A stretch of 64,000 nt of DNA from Kineococcus sp. TRM81007 (lineage in GTDB: Bacteria; Actinomycetota; Actinomycetes; Actinomycetales; Kineococcaceae). Of the stretch, positions 43,544 through 52,244 are shown one piece after another. Below the pieces are notes generated by a model that was given only the letters and a program-made list of their open reading frames with translations, ran no database searches and was not told the origin of the DNA. Position numbers and translations under genes: made by a program. Where the stretch lies: the NCBI RefSeq assembly GCF_022669155.1, contig NZ_JALBVB010000040.1, forward strand, positions 30,755-94,754. Direction: 5' to 3'. Position 1 is the stretch's first letter. Each line of letters begins with the position of its first letter.

Positions 43544-46036
43544 GTGGCCGTCGAACCCGTCCTGCGCTTCCCCGCGCCCGCCGGCACCTGGGTGGAGGCC
43601 CTGCCCGTGGGGAACGGGCGCCTGGGCGCGATGTGCTGGGGCGCCGCCGACGGCGAGCGGCTGTCCCTGAACGACGACCGCGCCTGGTCCGGCCCCGTCG
43701 GGGGGCCGGTCCACGAGGTCCCCGCCGGCCACGTCGGCACCGTCGAGCGCGCCCGTGGAGCCGTGCTGGCCGGGGACCACCGCCTCGCCGAGGAACTGCT
43801 GACCCCCGTCGTGGTCCCGCACACCCAGGCGTACCTGCCGCTGGGTGACCTGCGCGTGACGTGCGACCCGCTGCCCGTGTCGCGGTTCGATCGCGGCCTG
43901 GACATGCCCACCGGGACGGCGTGGGTGCGCCGCGAGCACCCCCACGGCGGCTCCGTGCACCAGGAGACGCTCGTCAGCGCCCCCGCCGGGGTCCTGCTGC
44001 ACCGCCTGCTCGCCACCGGCACGACCGTGGACGTCACCGTCGCCCTCACCTCCCCGCTGCGGGTGCGCAGCGGCGCCGCCTCCGGTGCGGGTGAGGGCGG
44101 CGCGGAGCTGGAGGCCGTGCTGGAGCTGCCGGTCGACGTGCGGCCCTGGAGCCCGGACGGGCGCGACGAGCCCGTCACCTGGGCGGCGGACGGCGCGGCG
44201 GCCCGCTGCGCGGCCGTCGTGCTGCGGGTGCGCACCGACGGCACCGTGCTGCCGGCGGGCCCGGGCGCGGCGCTGCGGGTGCTGGGGGCCCGCACCCTCG
44301 AGGTCCTGCTGGCCACCGAGGTCAGCGACACCCCCGGCGGCCCGTGCGCCGGTGAGCGGGAGGCCGTGCGCACCGCCCGCGCCCGCGTCGCCGCCGCGGC
44401 CGCCACCGGCTCGGAGGAGCTGCTGCGCGCGCACCGCGCCGACCTGTCGCCCTGGTGGGGCGAGGTCCACCTGGACCTGGGCGGCGCGGTGCCGGCGGGG
44501 ACGAGCACCGGCGAGCTGCTGCGCCGGGCCGTGGACGACGACGGTTCCCGGCGCGCCCTCGTGGAGCTGGCCGTGGCCCACGCCCGGTACCTGCTGCTGG
44601 CCGGGTCCCGCCCCGGAACGCACCCGCTGACCCTGCAGGGCATCTGGAACGCGGAGCTGCAGCCGCCGTGGAGCAGCAACTACACGACGAACATCAACCT
44701 GCAGATGGCGTACTGGCCCGTGGAGGTGTGGGGGCTGGCGCCGCTGCACGAGCCGCTGCTGGCCTTCGTGCGGCGCCTGGCCTCCGCCGGGGAGGACACC
44801 GCGCGGCGCGCGTACGGCGCCGGCGGGTGGGTGGCGCACCACAACAGCGACGTGTGGGCCACCACCGGCACCGCCGGGGGCGGCTGGGCGCGGCCGGAGT
44901 GGTCGGCGTGGCCGTACGGCGGGGCGTGGCTGGCCACCCACCTGCACGAGCACGCCCGGTTCGCCGCCGACCCGCCCGCCGCTGCCCGCGCGGCGCTGCC
45001 CGCCGTGGCCGGTGCCGCCCGGTTCGCCCTGGACCGCCTGGTGCGGCTGCCCGACGGCGAGCTGGGCACCGCCCCCTCGACCTCGCCCGAGAACCGCTTC
45101 CTGGACAGCGAGGGCGAATCCCGCCCCGCCGCGGTGAGCAGCACCTGCGACCTGGCGCTGACCGCCGCGGTGCTGCGCGCGCTGCTGGACCTCACCACCA
45201 CCGCCGGGAGGGCCGGCGACGGGACGGGCGACGGGACCGGCGACGAGGAGCTGCTGCAGCGGGCCCGCACCGCGCTGGCGGAACTGCCCGCACCGCGCAC
45301 GGGTGCGCGCGGGGAACTGCTGGAGTGGCGCGAGGAGTTGCCCGAAGCCGAACCGGAGCACCGGCACACCTCCCACCTCGTCGGCCTGTTCCCGCTGGAC
45401 CTGGTCGACGTCCGCTCCGACCCGGCGACGGCCGCCGCCGCGGCGCGCACCCTGGAGCTGCGCGGGGAGGAGTCCACCGGCTGGGCGCTGGCCTGGCGCG
45501 CGTGCCTGTGGGCTCGGCTGGGGCGCGGTGACCGGGTGGGCGAGACGCTGCGGCGCTGCCTGCGCCCGGTGCCCGAGGACGCCGCCGCCGGCGACCAGGC
45601 CGGTGGGCTGTACCCGAACCTGTTCTCCGCGCACCCGCCGTTCCAGCTGGACGGCAACAGCGGCCTGGCCGCCGCGGTCGCCGAGGCCCTGGTGCAGTCC
45701 GGCGACGAGGTGGTGCGGCTGCTGCCCGCCCTGCCGCCGGACTGGCCCGACGGCTCCGTGCGCGGCCTGCGCACCCGCGCCGGTGTGAGCGTGGAGCTGA
45801 CCTGGCGCGCCGGCCGGCCCGTGCGCGCGGTGCTCACGGCGCTGCGGGCCGCGCACGTCACCGTCCACGCCGGGCCGCCCGGCGACGACACGACCCCGGG
45901 GGTGTTCCGGCTGGCCGCCGGCGAGCGCGCCGAGGTGCCCGTGGGCCCCCGGAACCCCGAGAACCCGATGAACCCGATGAACCCGGTGAACCCGATGAAC
46001 CCGATGGACCCGAAGGACGAGGAGCAGCCGACGTGA
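43544..46036 (+). CDS. GH95 alpha-L-fucosidase
   Basis: An 830-residue glycoside hydrolase of family 95, which hydrolyses alpha-1,2-linked L-fucose with inversion. N-terminal phrases EALPVGNGRLGAMCWG and LNDDRAWSGP. The catalytic (alpha/alpha)6 barrel contains THPLTLQGIWNAELQPPW and NYTTNINLQMAYWPVE near residue 380, the asparagine-rich site of the family, with SLGRPEWSAWP-like and STSPENRF segments. No signal peptide, so cytoplasmic. The C-terminus ends in NPM repeats encoded by 9-bp units. GTG 43544 is 1 nt after the permease stop. Confidence 0.92.
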   Translation: MAVEPVLRFPAPAGTWVEALPVGNGRLGAMCWGAADGERLSLNDDRAWSGPVGGPVHEVPAGHVGTVERARGAVLAGDHRLAEELLTPVVVPHTQAYLPLGDLRVTCDPLPVSRFDRGLDMPTGTAWVRREHPHGGSVHQETLVSAPAGVLLHRLLATGTTVDVTVALTSPLRVRSGAASGAGEGGAELEAVLELPVDVRPWSPDGRDEPVTWAADGAAARCAAVVLRVRTDGTVLPAGPGAALRVLGARTLEVLLATEVSDTPGGPCAGEREAVRTARARVAAAAATGSEELLRAHRADLSPWWGEVHLDLGGAVPAGTSTGELLRRAVDDDGSRRALVELAVAHARYLLLAGSRPGTHPLTLQGIWNAELQPPWSSNYTTNINLQMAYWPVEVWGLAPLHEPLLAFVRRLASAGEDTARRAYGAGGWVAHHNSDVWATTGTAGGGWARPEWSAWPYGGAWLATHLHEHARFAADPPAAARAALPAVAGAARFALDRLVRLPDGELGTAPSTSPENRFLDSEGESRPAAVSSTCDLALTAAVLRALLDLTTTAGRAGDGTGDGTGDEELLQRARTALAELPAPRTGARGELLEWREELPEAEPEHRHTSHLVGLFPLDLVDVRSDPATAAAAARTLELRGEESTGWALAWRACLWARLGRGDRVGETLRRCLRPVPEDAAAGDQAGGLYPNLFSAHPPFQLDGNSGLAAAVAEALVQSGDEVVRLLPALPPDWPDGSVRGLRTRAGVSVELTWRAGRPVRAVLTALRAAHVTVHAGPPGDDTTPGVFRLAAGERAEVPVGPRNPENPMNPMNPVNPMNPMDPKDEEQPT
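45962..46014 (+). repeat. 9-bp tandem repeat at 3' end of GH95 gene
   Basis: Five to six copies of AACCCGATG (two variants) encode Asn-Pro-Met units. It is an in-frame minisatellite, prone to length change; the resulting tail is probably a flexible extension. Confidence 0.85.
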
Positions 46037-46884
46037 AGCTCATGCGCGTGGGGGAGGTGGGCCGCGAGCGCCCGCTGGCCCTGCTGGACGACGGTTCCGG
46101 TGCCGACCTCACCGGTGTGCTGGACCCGCACCGGCCCTGGTCGGCCGAGGACCTGCGGTCGGCCGCCGCTGCGGTGGAGCGCGGGGGCCTGCCCCGGGTC
46201 GACCCGGCCGGGCTGCGGGTGGGGTCCCCCCTGCCGCGCCCGGTGACCATCGTGTGCGTGGGCCTGAACTACCGCGACCACGCCGCCGAGACCGGGTCCC
46301 CGCTGCCCGCCGAGCCGATCCTGTTCCTGAAGTCCCCGGCCACCGTGGTGGGGCCCGGCGACGAGGTGCTGGTGCCGCGCGGCAGCGTGAAGACCGACTA
46401 CGAGGTCGAGCTCGGCGTCGTCATCGGCCGCCGGGCGCGCTACCTGGAGACCGCGGAGGAGGGGCTGGCGCACGTCGCCGGGTACGTCGTCTCGCACGAC
46501 GTGTCCGAGCGGGAGTTCCAGCTCGAGCGCGGTGGCCAGTGGGACAAGGGCAAGAACTGCGAGACGTTCAACCCGCTGGGGCCCTGGTTCGTCACCGCCG
46601 ACGAGGTGCCCGACCCGCAGGCCCTCGGCCTGCGCCTGTGGGTGGACGGGGAGCTGCGCCAGGACGGCACCACCGCCGACATGGTGTTCGGCGTCGGTGA
46701 GCTCGTCGCGTACATCAGCAGGTTCATGGTGCTGGAGCCCGGGGACGTCGTGAACACCGGGACCCCGGCCGGCGTCGCGCTGGGCCGCCCCGACCCCAAG
46801 CCGTACCTGCGCGCCGGTCAGGTCGTCGAGCTCGAGATCGACGGCCTGGGCCGGATGCGCCACCCCGTGGGAGCCGCCCGATGA
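46033..46884 (+). CDS. 2,4-diketo-3-deoxy-L-fuconate hydrolase (FAH family)
   Basis: A 283-residue fumarylacetoacetate hydrolase-fold enzyme. Metal-binding core: [15 protein letters not shown] near residue 74, [15 protein letters not shown] near 119, and [20 protein letters not shown] near 155; the C-terminal [11 protein letters not shown] is conserved. In this context it catalyses the last step, splitting 2,4-diketo-3-deoxy-L-fuconate to pyruvate and L-lactate. Start GTG 46033 overlaps the GH95 stop and the next gene's ATG overlaps its stop. Confidence 0.9.
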   Translation: MKLMRVGEVGRERPLALLDDGSGADLTGVLDPHRPWSAEDLRSAAAAVERGGLPRVDPAGLRVGSPLPRPVTIVCVGLNYRDHAAETGSPLPAEPILFLKSPATVVGPGDEVLVPRGSVKTDYEVELGVVIGRRARYLETAEEGLAHVAGYVVSHDVSEREFQLERGGQWDKGKNCETFNPLGPWFVTADEVPDPQALGLRLWVDGELRQDGTTADMVFGVGELVAYISRFMVLEPGDVVNTGTPAGVALGRPDPKPYLRAGQVVELEIDGLGRMRHPVGAAR

Positions 46885-48245
46885 GCACGTTCACCCGCTT
46901 CGAGACGCACGACGTGCGGTTCCCCACCTCCCGGCACCTCGACGGTTCCGACGCGATGAACCCGGACCCGGACTACTCGGCGGCGTACCTCGTCCTGGGC
47001 ACCGACGACGCCGACGGTCTGGAGGGCCACGGCTTCGCCTTCACCATCGGGCGCGGCAACGACGTGCAGGTCGCCGCGATCCGGGCGCTGGCCGATCACG
47101 TGCTGGGCCGCGACGTGGAGGAGGTCCTCGGCGACATGGGCGCCACCTGGCGCTCCTTCGCCGACGACTCGCAGCTGCGCTGGCTGGGGCCGGAGAAGGG
47201 CGTCATGCACATGGCGGTCTCCGCGGTCGTCAACGCCCTGTGGGACCTGAGGGCCAAGCGCGCCGGGCTGCCGCTGTGGGACCTGCTGGCGCGGATGAGC
47301 CCGGCGGAGCTCGTCTCCCTGGTGGACTTCCGCTACCTCACCGACGCGCTCACGCCCGCCGAGGCGCTCCAGCTGCTCACCGACGCCGAGCCCGGCCGGG
47401 CCGCCCGCCGCGAGGAGCTGCTGCGCACCGGGTACCCGGCCTACACCACGACCCCCGGCTGGCTGGGGTACTCCGACGACAAGCTCGTGTCGCTGTCCCG
47501 GCAGGCCGTGGCGGAGGGTTTCACCCAGATCAAGCTGAAGGTGGGTGCCGACCTGGCCGACGACGTGCGCCGGCTGCGGCTGGCCCGCGAGGCCGTCGGC
47601 ACGGACGTGCGCATCGCCGTGGACGCCAACCAGCGCTGGGACGTCGCCGAGGCGGTCGAGTGGATCGGCGCGCTGGCCCCGTTCGACCCGTGGTGGATCG
47701 AGGAACCCACCAGCCCCGACGACGTGCTGGGGCACGCCGCGATCCGCCGCGCCGTGGCGCCGGTGAAGATCGCCACCGGCGAGCACGTCCAGAACCGCAT
47801 CGTCTTCAAGCAGATGCTGCAGGCCGGTTCCCTGGACGTCCTGCAGATCGACGCCGCCCGGGTCGCCGGCGTCAACGAGAACGTCGCGATCCTGCTGCTC
47901 GCCGCGAAGTTCGGGGTGCCGGTGTGCCCGCACGCCGGTGGCGTGGGGTTGTGCGAGCTCGTGCAGCACCTGTCGATGTTCGACTACGTGGCGCTCTCGG
48001 GGACCACCGGCGACCGGGTCGTGGAGTACGTCGACCACCTGCACGAGCACTTCGTTCACCCCGTGCAGGTGGTCGGCGGGCGGTACCGGACGCCGCTGGC
48101 ACCGGGTTTCTCCGCCGAGCTGGTGCCGGGGACCCTGCAGCGGTTCGCGTTCCCCGGAGGCCCCGAGTGGCGCGGCGAGGCCGTGCCGGAACCGCCGGGT
48201 GCACCGGTGCTGGAGGACGCCCCGGCGGGCGCGGTGCTCGCGTGA
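46881..48245 (+). CDS. L-fuconate dehydratase (enolase superfamily)
   Basis: A 454-residue mandelate-racemase/enolase superfamily dehydratase converting L-fuconate to 2-keto-3-deoxy-L-fuconate. It begins [22 protein letters not shown], the FucD leader with substrate contacts. The general base Lys lies in [10 protein letters not shown]; Mg ligands are in [17 protein letters not shown] and IATGEHVQN near residue 295; and the catalytic His is in [14 protein letters not shown]. Length matches FucD. ATG overlaps the upstream stop. Confidence 0.93.
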   Translation: MSTFTRFETHDVRFPTSRHLDGSDAMNPDPDYSAAYLVLGTDDADGLEGHGFAFTIGRGNDVQVAAIRALADHVLGRDVEEVLGDMGATWRSFADDSQLRWLGPEKGVMHMAVSAVVNALWDLRAKRAGLPLWDLLARMSPAELVSLVDFRYLTDALTPAEALQLLTDAEPGRAARREELLRTGYPAYTTTPGWLGYSDDKLVSLSRQAVAEGFTQIKLKVGADLADDVRRLRLAREAVGTDVRIAVDANQRWDVAEAVEWIGALAPFDPWWIEEPTSPDDVLGHAAIRRAVAPVKIATGEHVQNRIVFKQMLQAGSLDVLQIDAARVAGVNENVAILLLAAKFGVPVCPHAGGVGLCELVQHLSMFDYVALSGTTGDRVVEYVDHLHEHFVHPVQVVGGRYRTPLAPGFSAELVPGTLQRFAFPGGPEWRGEAVPEPPGAPVLEDAPAGAVLA

Positions 48246-48994
48246 GCGGGCCGTTCGCGGGGTGCCGCGCCCTGGTCACCGGGGGTTCCTCCGGGATCGG
48301 TGCCGCCACCGCCCGGCGCCTGCTCGCCGACGGGGCGGCCGTCGCCGTGCTGGACCTGGACCCGTCCGCCGCGCCCGCCGGCACCGTCGCCCTGGCCGCC
48401 GACGTCGGCGACGACGCGTCCGTGCGCGCCGCCGTCGCCGAGGCCGCCGGGGCCCTCGGCGGTCTCGACGTCCTGGTCAACAACGCGGGGATCGGTGCCC
48501 GCGGCACCGTGGAGGACGGCGACGACGAGCAGTGGCACCGCGTCCTGGACGTCAACGTCCTCGGTGTGGTGCGCACGACGCGGGCCGCCCTGCCGCACCT
48601 GCGCCGCTCCGGCCGCGCCTCGATCGTCAACACCTCCTCCATCGCCGCGTGGGCGGGGCTGCCTCAGCGCGCGCTGTACTCGGCGTCCAAGGGCGCCGTG
48701 CAGGCGTTGACGCTGGCGATGGCCGCCGACCACCTCGCCGAGGGGATCCGCGTGAACTGCGTGGACCCCGGCACGGTGGACACCCCGTGGGTGCAGCGGC
48801 TGCTGGACGCCGCCGACGACCCGGACGCCGAGCGCGCCCGCCTCGCCGCCCGCCAGCCCACCGGGCGCCTGGTCACGCCCGAGGAGGTCGCGCACGCCAT
48901 CGCCTCCCTCGCCGACCCGCGCTGCGGCGCCACCGGCACCGCGCTGGCCGTCGACGGCGGGATGCACTCGCTGCGCCTGCCCGCCAAGGTGTGA
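48242..48994 (+). CDS. SDR, probable 2-keto-3-deoxy-L-fuconate dehydrogenase
   Basis: A 250-residue NAD-dependent short-chain dehydrogenase. Rossmann [14 protein letters not shown] near residue 14, NNAG near 80, catalytic Ser in NTSSIAAW and Tyr-x3-Lys in YSASKGA near 145, C-terminal TALAVDGG. In this operon it would oxidise 2-keto-3-deoxy-L-fuconate at C4 to the diketo compound. The GTG start overlaps the dehydratase stop. Assignment to this step rests on gene order, since the AKR is the better candidate for fucose itself. Confidence 0.87.
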   Translation: MSGPFAGCRALVTGGSSGIGAATARRLLADGAAVAVLDLDPSAAPAGTVALAADVGDDASVRAAVAEAAGALGGLDVLVNNAGIGARGTVEDGDDEQWHRVLDVNVLGVVRTTRAALPHLRRSGRASIVNTSSIAAWAGLPQRALYSASKGAVQALTLAMAADHLAEGIRVNCVDPGTVDTPWVQRLLDAADDPDAERARLAARQPTGRLVTPEEVAHAIASLADPRCGATGTALAVDGGMHSLRLPAKV

Positions 48995-48996
48995 GG

Positions 48997-50022
48997 GTGC
49001 GCACCGCAGCCCTGGGCAGGACCGGTCTCGACGTCCCCGTGGTCGGCTTCGGGTGCGCGCCGCTGGGGAACCTGTACGCGCCGGTCCACGAGGCGCAGGC
49101 GCGAGCCGCGCTGGAGGCGGCGTGGGAGGGCGGCCTGCGGTACTACGACACCGCCCCCTACTACGGCCTGGGTCTGTCCGAGCGGCGCCTGGGCGCGTTC
49201 CTGCGCGACGTGCCGCGCGAGGAGCTCGTCCTGCAGACCAAGGTGGGCCGGCTGCTGCGCCCGCGCCGCGGTGAACCCGTGCACCACCCGCACGGTTTCG
49301 CCGTCCCGGGCGACGTGGACCCGGTGTGGGACTTCTCCGCCGAGGGGGTGCGGCGCAGCCTGGACGAGAGCCTGGAGCGACTCGGGCTGGACCGCGTCGA
49401 CGTGGTCCTCGTGCACGACCCGGACGAGTTCGAGGACGAGGCGCGCCGCGGCGCCCTGCCGGAACTGCTGCGGCTGCGCGAGCAGGGCGTCGTGCGCGCC
49501 GTCGGGGTGGGGATGAACCAGGCGGCGATGCCCACCCGCTTCCTGGCCGAGTTCGACCTCGACGTGGTGCTGCTCGCCGGCCGCTACAACCTCGTGGAGC
49601 AGGACGCGCTGGACGACCTGCTGCCCGCGGCGCGGCGCGCCGGGGCGGCCGTCGTCCTCGGCGGCGTGTTCGGTTCCGGGCTGCTGGCCGCCGACGCCCC
49701 GGCCCCGGGCGCGACGTACTCCTACGCGCCCGCGCCGCCGGACGTGCTGGCGCGGGCGCAGCGGCTGGCGTCGCTCGCCGCCGAGCACGGCGTGCCGCTG
49801 CCCGCGGTGGCGGTGCAGGCCGTCCTCGCCCACCCCGCCGTGGCCGCCGTGCTGCTCGGCATGCGCAGCGAGCAGGAGGTGCGCGCGGACGTCGCCCTGC
49901 CGGACGTGCCGGTTCCCGCCGCGTTCTGGGCGGCGCTGCGCGCGGAGGGACTGGTGCGCGCCGACGCGCCCCTGCCCGCAGAGCCGCTGCCCGGAGAACC
50001 GCTGCCCGGCGAACCCCGGTGA
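48997..50022 (+). CDS. Aldo/keto reductase, probable L-fucose dehydrogenase
   Basis: A 341-residue AKR of the D-threo-aldose/L-fucose 1-dehydrogenase type. It has the N-terminal VVGFGCAPLGNLYAPV, catalytic DTAPYYGLGLSERRLG with the Asp/Tyr, LQTKVGRLL with the Lys and VVLVHDPDEFEDEA with the His. It oxidises L-fucose to L-fucono-lactone with NAD(P). Start GTG 48997 lies 2 nt after the SDR stop. The C-terminus carries a Pro/Glu/Leu repeat (PLPGEPLPGEP). Confidence 0.88.
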   Translation: MRTAALGRTGLDVPVVGFGCAPLGNLYAPVHEAQARAALEAAWEGGLRYYDTAPYYGLGLSERRLGAFLRDVPREELVLQTKVGRLLRPRRGEPVHHPHGFAVPGDVDPVWDFSAEGVRRSLDESLERLGLDRVDVVLVHDPDEFEDEARRGALPELLRLREQGVVRAVGVGMNQAAMPTRFLAEFDLDVVLLAGRYNLVEQDALDDLLPAARRAGAAVVLGGVFGSGLLAADAPAPGATYSYAPAPPDVLARAQRLASLAAEHGVPLPAVAVQAVLAHPAVAAVLLGMRSEQEVRADVALPDVPVPAAFWAALRAEGLVRADAPLPAEPLPGEPLPGEPR

Positions 50023-50888
50023 ACCCGGCGGGGATCGTCGACGCCCACCACCACCTGTGGGACCCGGCGCGCCGGCGCTACCCGTGGATGCAGCGCCCCG
50101 GCCTGGAACCGCTGCACCGGCCGTTCGGGCCGGCGGACCTGGCGCGGGAGGCGGCCGCGGCGGGGGTGAGCGCCACGGTGCTCGTGCAGACCGTCGCCGA
50201 GACCGCCGAGACGCGGGAGTTCCTGTCCGCGGCGACGGCGTCCGACGGGCTCGTCGCCGCCGTCGTCGGCTGGGTGGACCTGCGCGGTGCGGCGGTCGCC
50301 GACGAGGTGGCGGAACTGCGTGCCGCCCCCGGCGGAGGGCTGTTGCGCGGCGTGCGGCACCAGGTGGAGGACGAACCCGACCCGGACTGGCTGCTCCGGG
50401 CGGACGTGCGCCGCGGTGCCACCGCCGTCGCGGACGCCGGCCTCGTGCACGACCTGCTGGTGCGCCCGGACCAGCTGCCCGCCGCAACAGACCTGGTCCG
50501 CGCGTTGCCGTCGGCGGTGTTCGTGCTGGACCACGCGGCCAAGCCCCCGCTGGACCCCGACGGACTGGCGGTGTGGCGCGAGCGCGTCACCGACCTCGCC
50601 CGCTGCGGCGACGTGTTCTGCAAGGTGTCGGGGTTGTTCACGCTCCTGCCCCCCGGGGGCGGTGACGACCTGCTCGAACCCGTCGTGCGGCACCTGCTGG
50701 AGGTGTTCGGCCCCCGGCGGCTGGTGTTCGGCACCGACTGGCCGGTCAGCACCCTCGCCGGCGGCTACGGCGACGTGGTGCGGCGCACCACCGCGCTGCT
50801 GCGGGACCTCTCCGGGGCCGAACGCGACGCCGTGCTCGCCGGCACCGCCCGGTCGCTCTACGGGGTCCCCGGCCCGGCCGCGGGCTGA
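50019..50888 (+). CDS. L-fucono-1,5-lactonase (amidohydrolase family)
   Basis: A 289-residue metal-dependent TIM-barrel hydrolase. The HxH motif is DAHHHLWDPARRRYPW near residue 8; the family phrases VLVQTVAE, WVDLRG and VLDHAAKPPL, and the terminal metal-ligand segment VFGTDWPVSTL near 238, are all present. It hydrolyses L-fucono-lactone to L-fuconate in this pathway. GTG overlaps the AKR stop (GTGA). It closes the run of nine same-strand genes. Confidence 0.88.
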   Translation: MNPAGIVDAHHHLWDPARRRYPWMQRPGLEPLHRPFGPADLAREAAAAGVSATVLVQTVAETAETREFLSAATASDGLVAAVVGWVDLRGAAVADEVAELRAAPGGGLLRGVRHQVEDEPDPDWLLRADVRRGATAVADAGLVHDLLVRPDQLPAATDLVRALPSAVFVLDHAAKPPLDPDGLAVWRERVTDLARCGDVFCKVSGLFTLLPPGGGDDLLEPVVRHLLEVFGPRRLVFGTDWPVSTLAGGYGDVVRRTTALLRDLSGAERDAVLAGTARSLYGVPGPAAG

Positions 50889-50908
50889 GACCCGAGGCCG
50901 GGAACCCG

Positions 50909-51262
50909 TCAGCGGTCGACGACGAGGACGGTGTTGCCGTCCGGGTCCGCGACGGTGACGAACAGGCACGTCCCCGGGTCGCCCTGGACCGGGGAGCAGG
51001 GCGCCCCCGAGCGCAGGGACTCCTCGCGGAACACCGCCACGTCCTCGACCCGGAAGCTCACCGGCGCCCACGCCAGGCCCGGGCGCACCGGGATCCCGCT
51101 GGCGGGACCCATCAGGGTCAGCTGCCGCCCGTCGCGGTCCCGCAGCACCGCGGCGTGCTCCTGCACGTCGGTGCTCTCGAGGCCGAAACGGCTGCCGTAC
51201 CAGGCGGCGGCAGCGGCGGTGTCGTTCACCGGCAGGAAGCTGGAAGCCAGGGTCGCGATCAT
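50909..51262 (-). CDS. VOC-family protein
   Basis: A 117-residue VOC-fold protein. It shows ASSFLPVNDTAAAAAWY, two halves joined at VSFRVEDVAVFREE and the end motif TVADPDGNTVLVVD, typical of single-domain glyoxalase/bleomycin-resistance proteins. Metal ligands are incomplete, so the catalytic role is uncertain. It converges on the fucose operon and ends 20 nt after the lactonase stop. Confidence 0.85.
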   Translation of the reverse strand: MIATLASSFLPVNDTAAAAAWYGSRFGLESTDVQEHAAVLRDRDGRQLTLMGPASGIPVRPGLAWAPVSFRVEDVAVFREESLRSGAPCSPVQGDPGTCLFVTVADPDGNTVLVVDR

Positions 51263-51400
51263 GTGGGCACCGTAGGGGAACCCCCCCGACAGGGCCGCCG
51301 GAGGCGCTGAGCCCGATGTCAGCAGCGACCGAACGCCACTGAGCGCCCCTGCTGCGAGGCCGGGTGCGTGCCGGCAGGAACAGGTGCCGAGCGGGTGGTT

Positions 51401-51680
51401 TCAGGTGCCGGGGCGGCGCAGCAGGGCGTTGGGAACGACGCTGAAGGCCGGGTGCTGGTCGGTGGCCGGCACGGACAGGGTGCTCTCCCCGGCGGCGACG
51501 GCGGTGCTGGCCCAGTGGCTGCCCGCGTTGCTCAGCCACTCCAGGTGCACATCACCACCGTCGGCCAGGTAGGCCTCCAGCAGCACGGGCAGCTGGGCGC
51601 GGCGGTACTGGCCACGCTTGTCGTTCATCTCGGCCAGGGTGTTGCCCGGTGACCACACCTCCACTACGGCGTCGGGCACG
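51401..51680 (-). pseudogene. Uma2-family endonuclease, C-terminal fragment
   Basis: The minus-strand segment reads VPDAVVEVWSPGNTLAEMND followed by KRGQYRRAQLPVLLEAYLAD and the tail ending PNALLRRPGT. This is the C-terminal half of a Uma2 (DUF820, PD-(D/E)XK-like) protein, including the PDxVVEV core strand. The usual N-terminal ~100 residues are missing and coding character ends near 51680, where an unrelated plus-strand gene begins. No start codon gives a complete protein. Confidence 0.68.
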
Positions 51681-51685
51681 CCGCG

Positions 51686-52114
51686 GTGGACCTCGTCGGT
51701 GGCCTCGTGGCGCAGACGGCGGCGACGCTCACCACCCAGGGGTTGCGCGCCGCCATCGCCGCCGCCCGCACCGAGCGTCCCGGTGGCGACCGCCTCGACG
51801 AGGACCGCATCGAGGTCCTGGAGGACGAGACGTCCACCGCCCTCGCCACGGCGCTGCTGCTCGGGCAGGCCGAGCGCGCGCTCGGTGAGCGGCGCAACGC
51901 CCACGTCACCGCAACCGTGAGCCCGCTCCTGGACGACGCGCTCATCGCCCTCACCGACGCCGGTCCCGGCGTGCACCCGGACGAGGCCCTCAAGCGGCTG
52001 GGTGAAGTCGCCCGGTGCTTCTCCGGCCAGCCGCTCTTCGTCACGGTCGACGAGTTCGACGCCTGGATGGCCGACCCGGTGGCATCGCTGACGATGAACC
52101 CCAACTGGCACTGA
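51686..52114 (+). CDS. Hypothetical protein at a recombination junction
   Basis: A 142-residue protein with good third-position G/C. Helical N-terminal region (TQGLRAAIAAARTERPGGDR), an acidic centre, and a C-terminal stretch LFVTVDEFDAWMADPVASL. It begins within a few bases of the truncated Uma2 end, so its true 5' end could have been lost. I do not recognise the family. Located 131 bp upstream of the TerD-nuclease gene, so possibly related to that system. Confidence 0.5.
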   Translation: MDLVGGLVAQTAATLTTQGLRAAIAAARTERPGGDRLDEDRIEVLEDETSTALATALLLGQAERALGERRNAHVTATVSPLLDDALIALTDAGPGVHPDEALKRLGEVARCFSGQPLFVTVDEFDAWMADPVASLTMNPNWH

Positions 52115-52244
52115 CGCCAGGTCCACGCGTGCTCCACCACCCGAACGGGAGCGGGTCGGCAGGCCGGGAGAGGGCGGAGGGGTTCGGGCTGGTTCGCTGC
52201 GGGAACCGACGGTGCCGGGTGAGACTGGGCACGTGGAGGAGATG

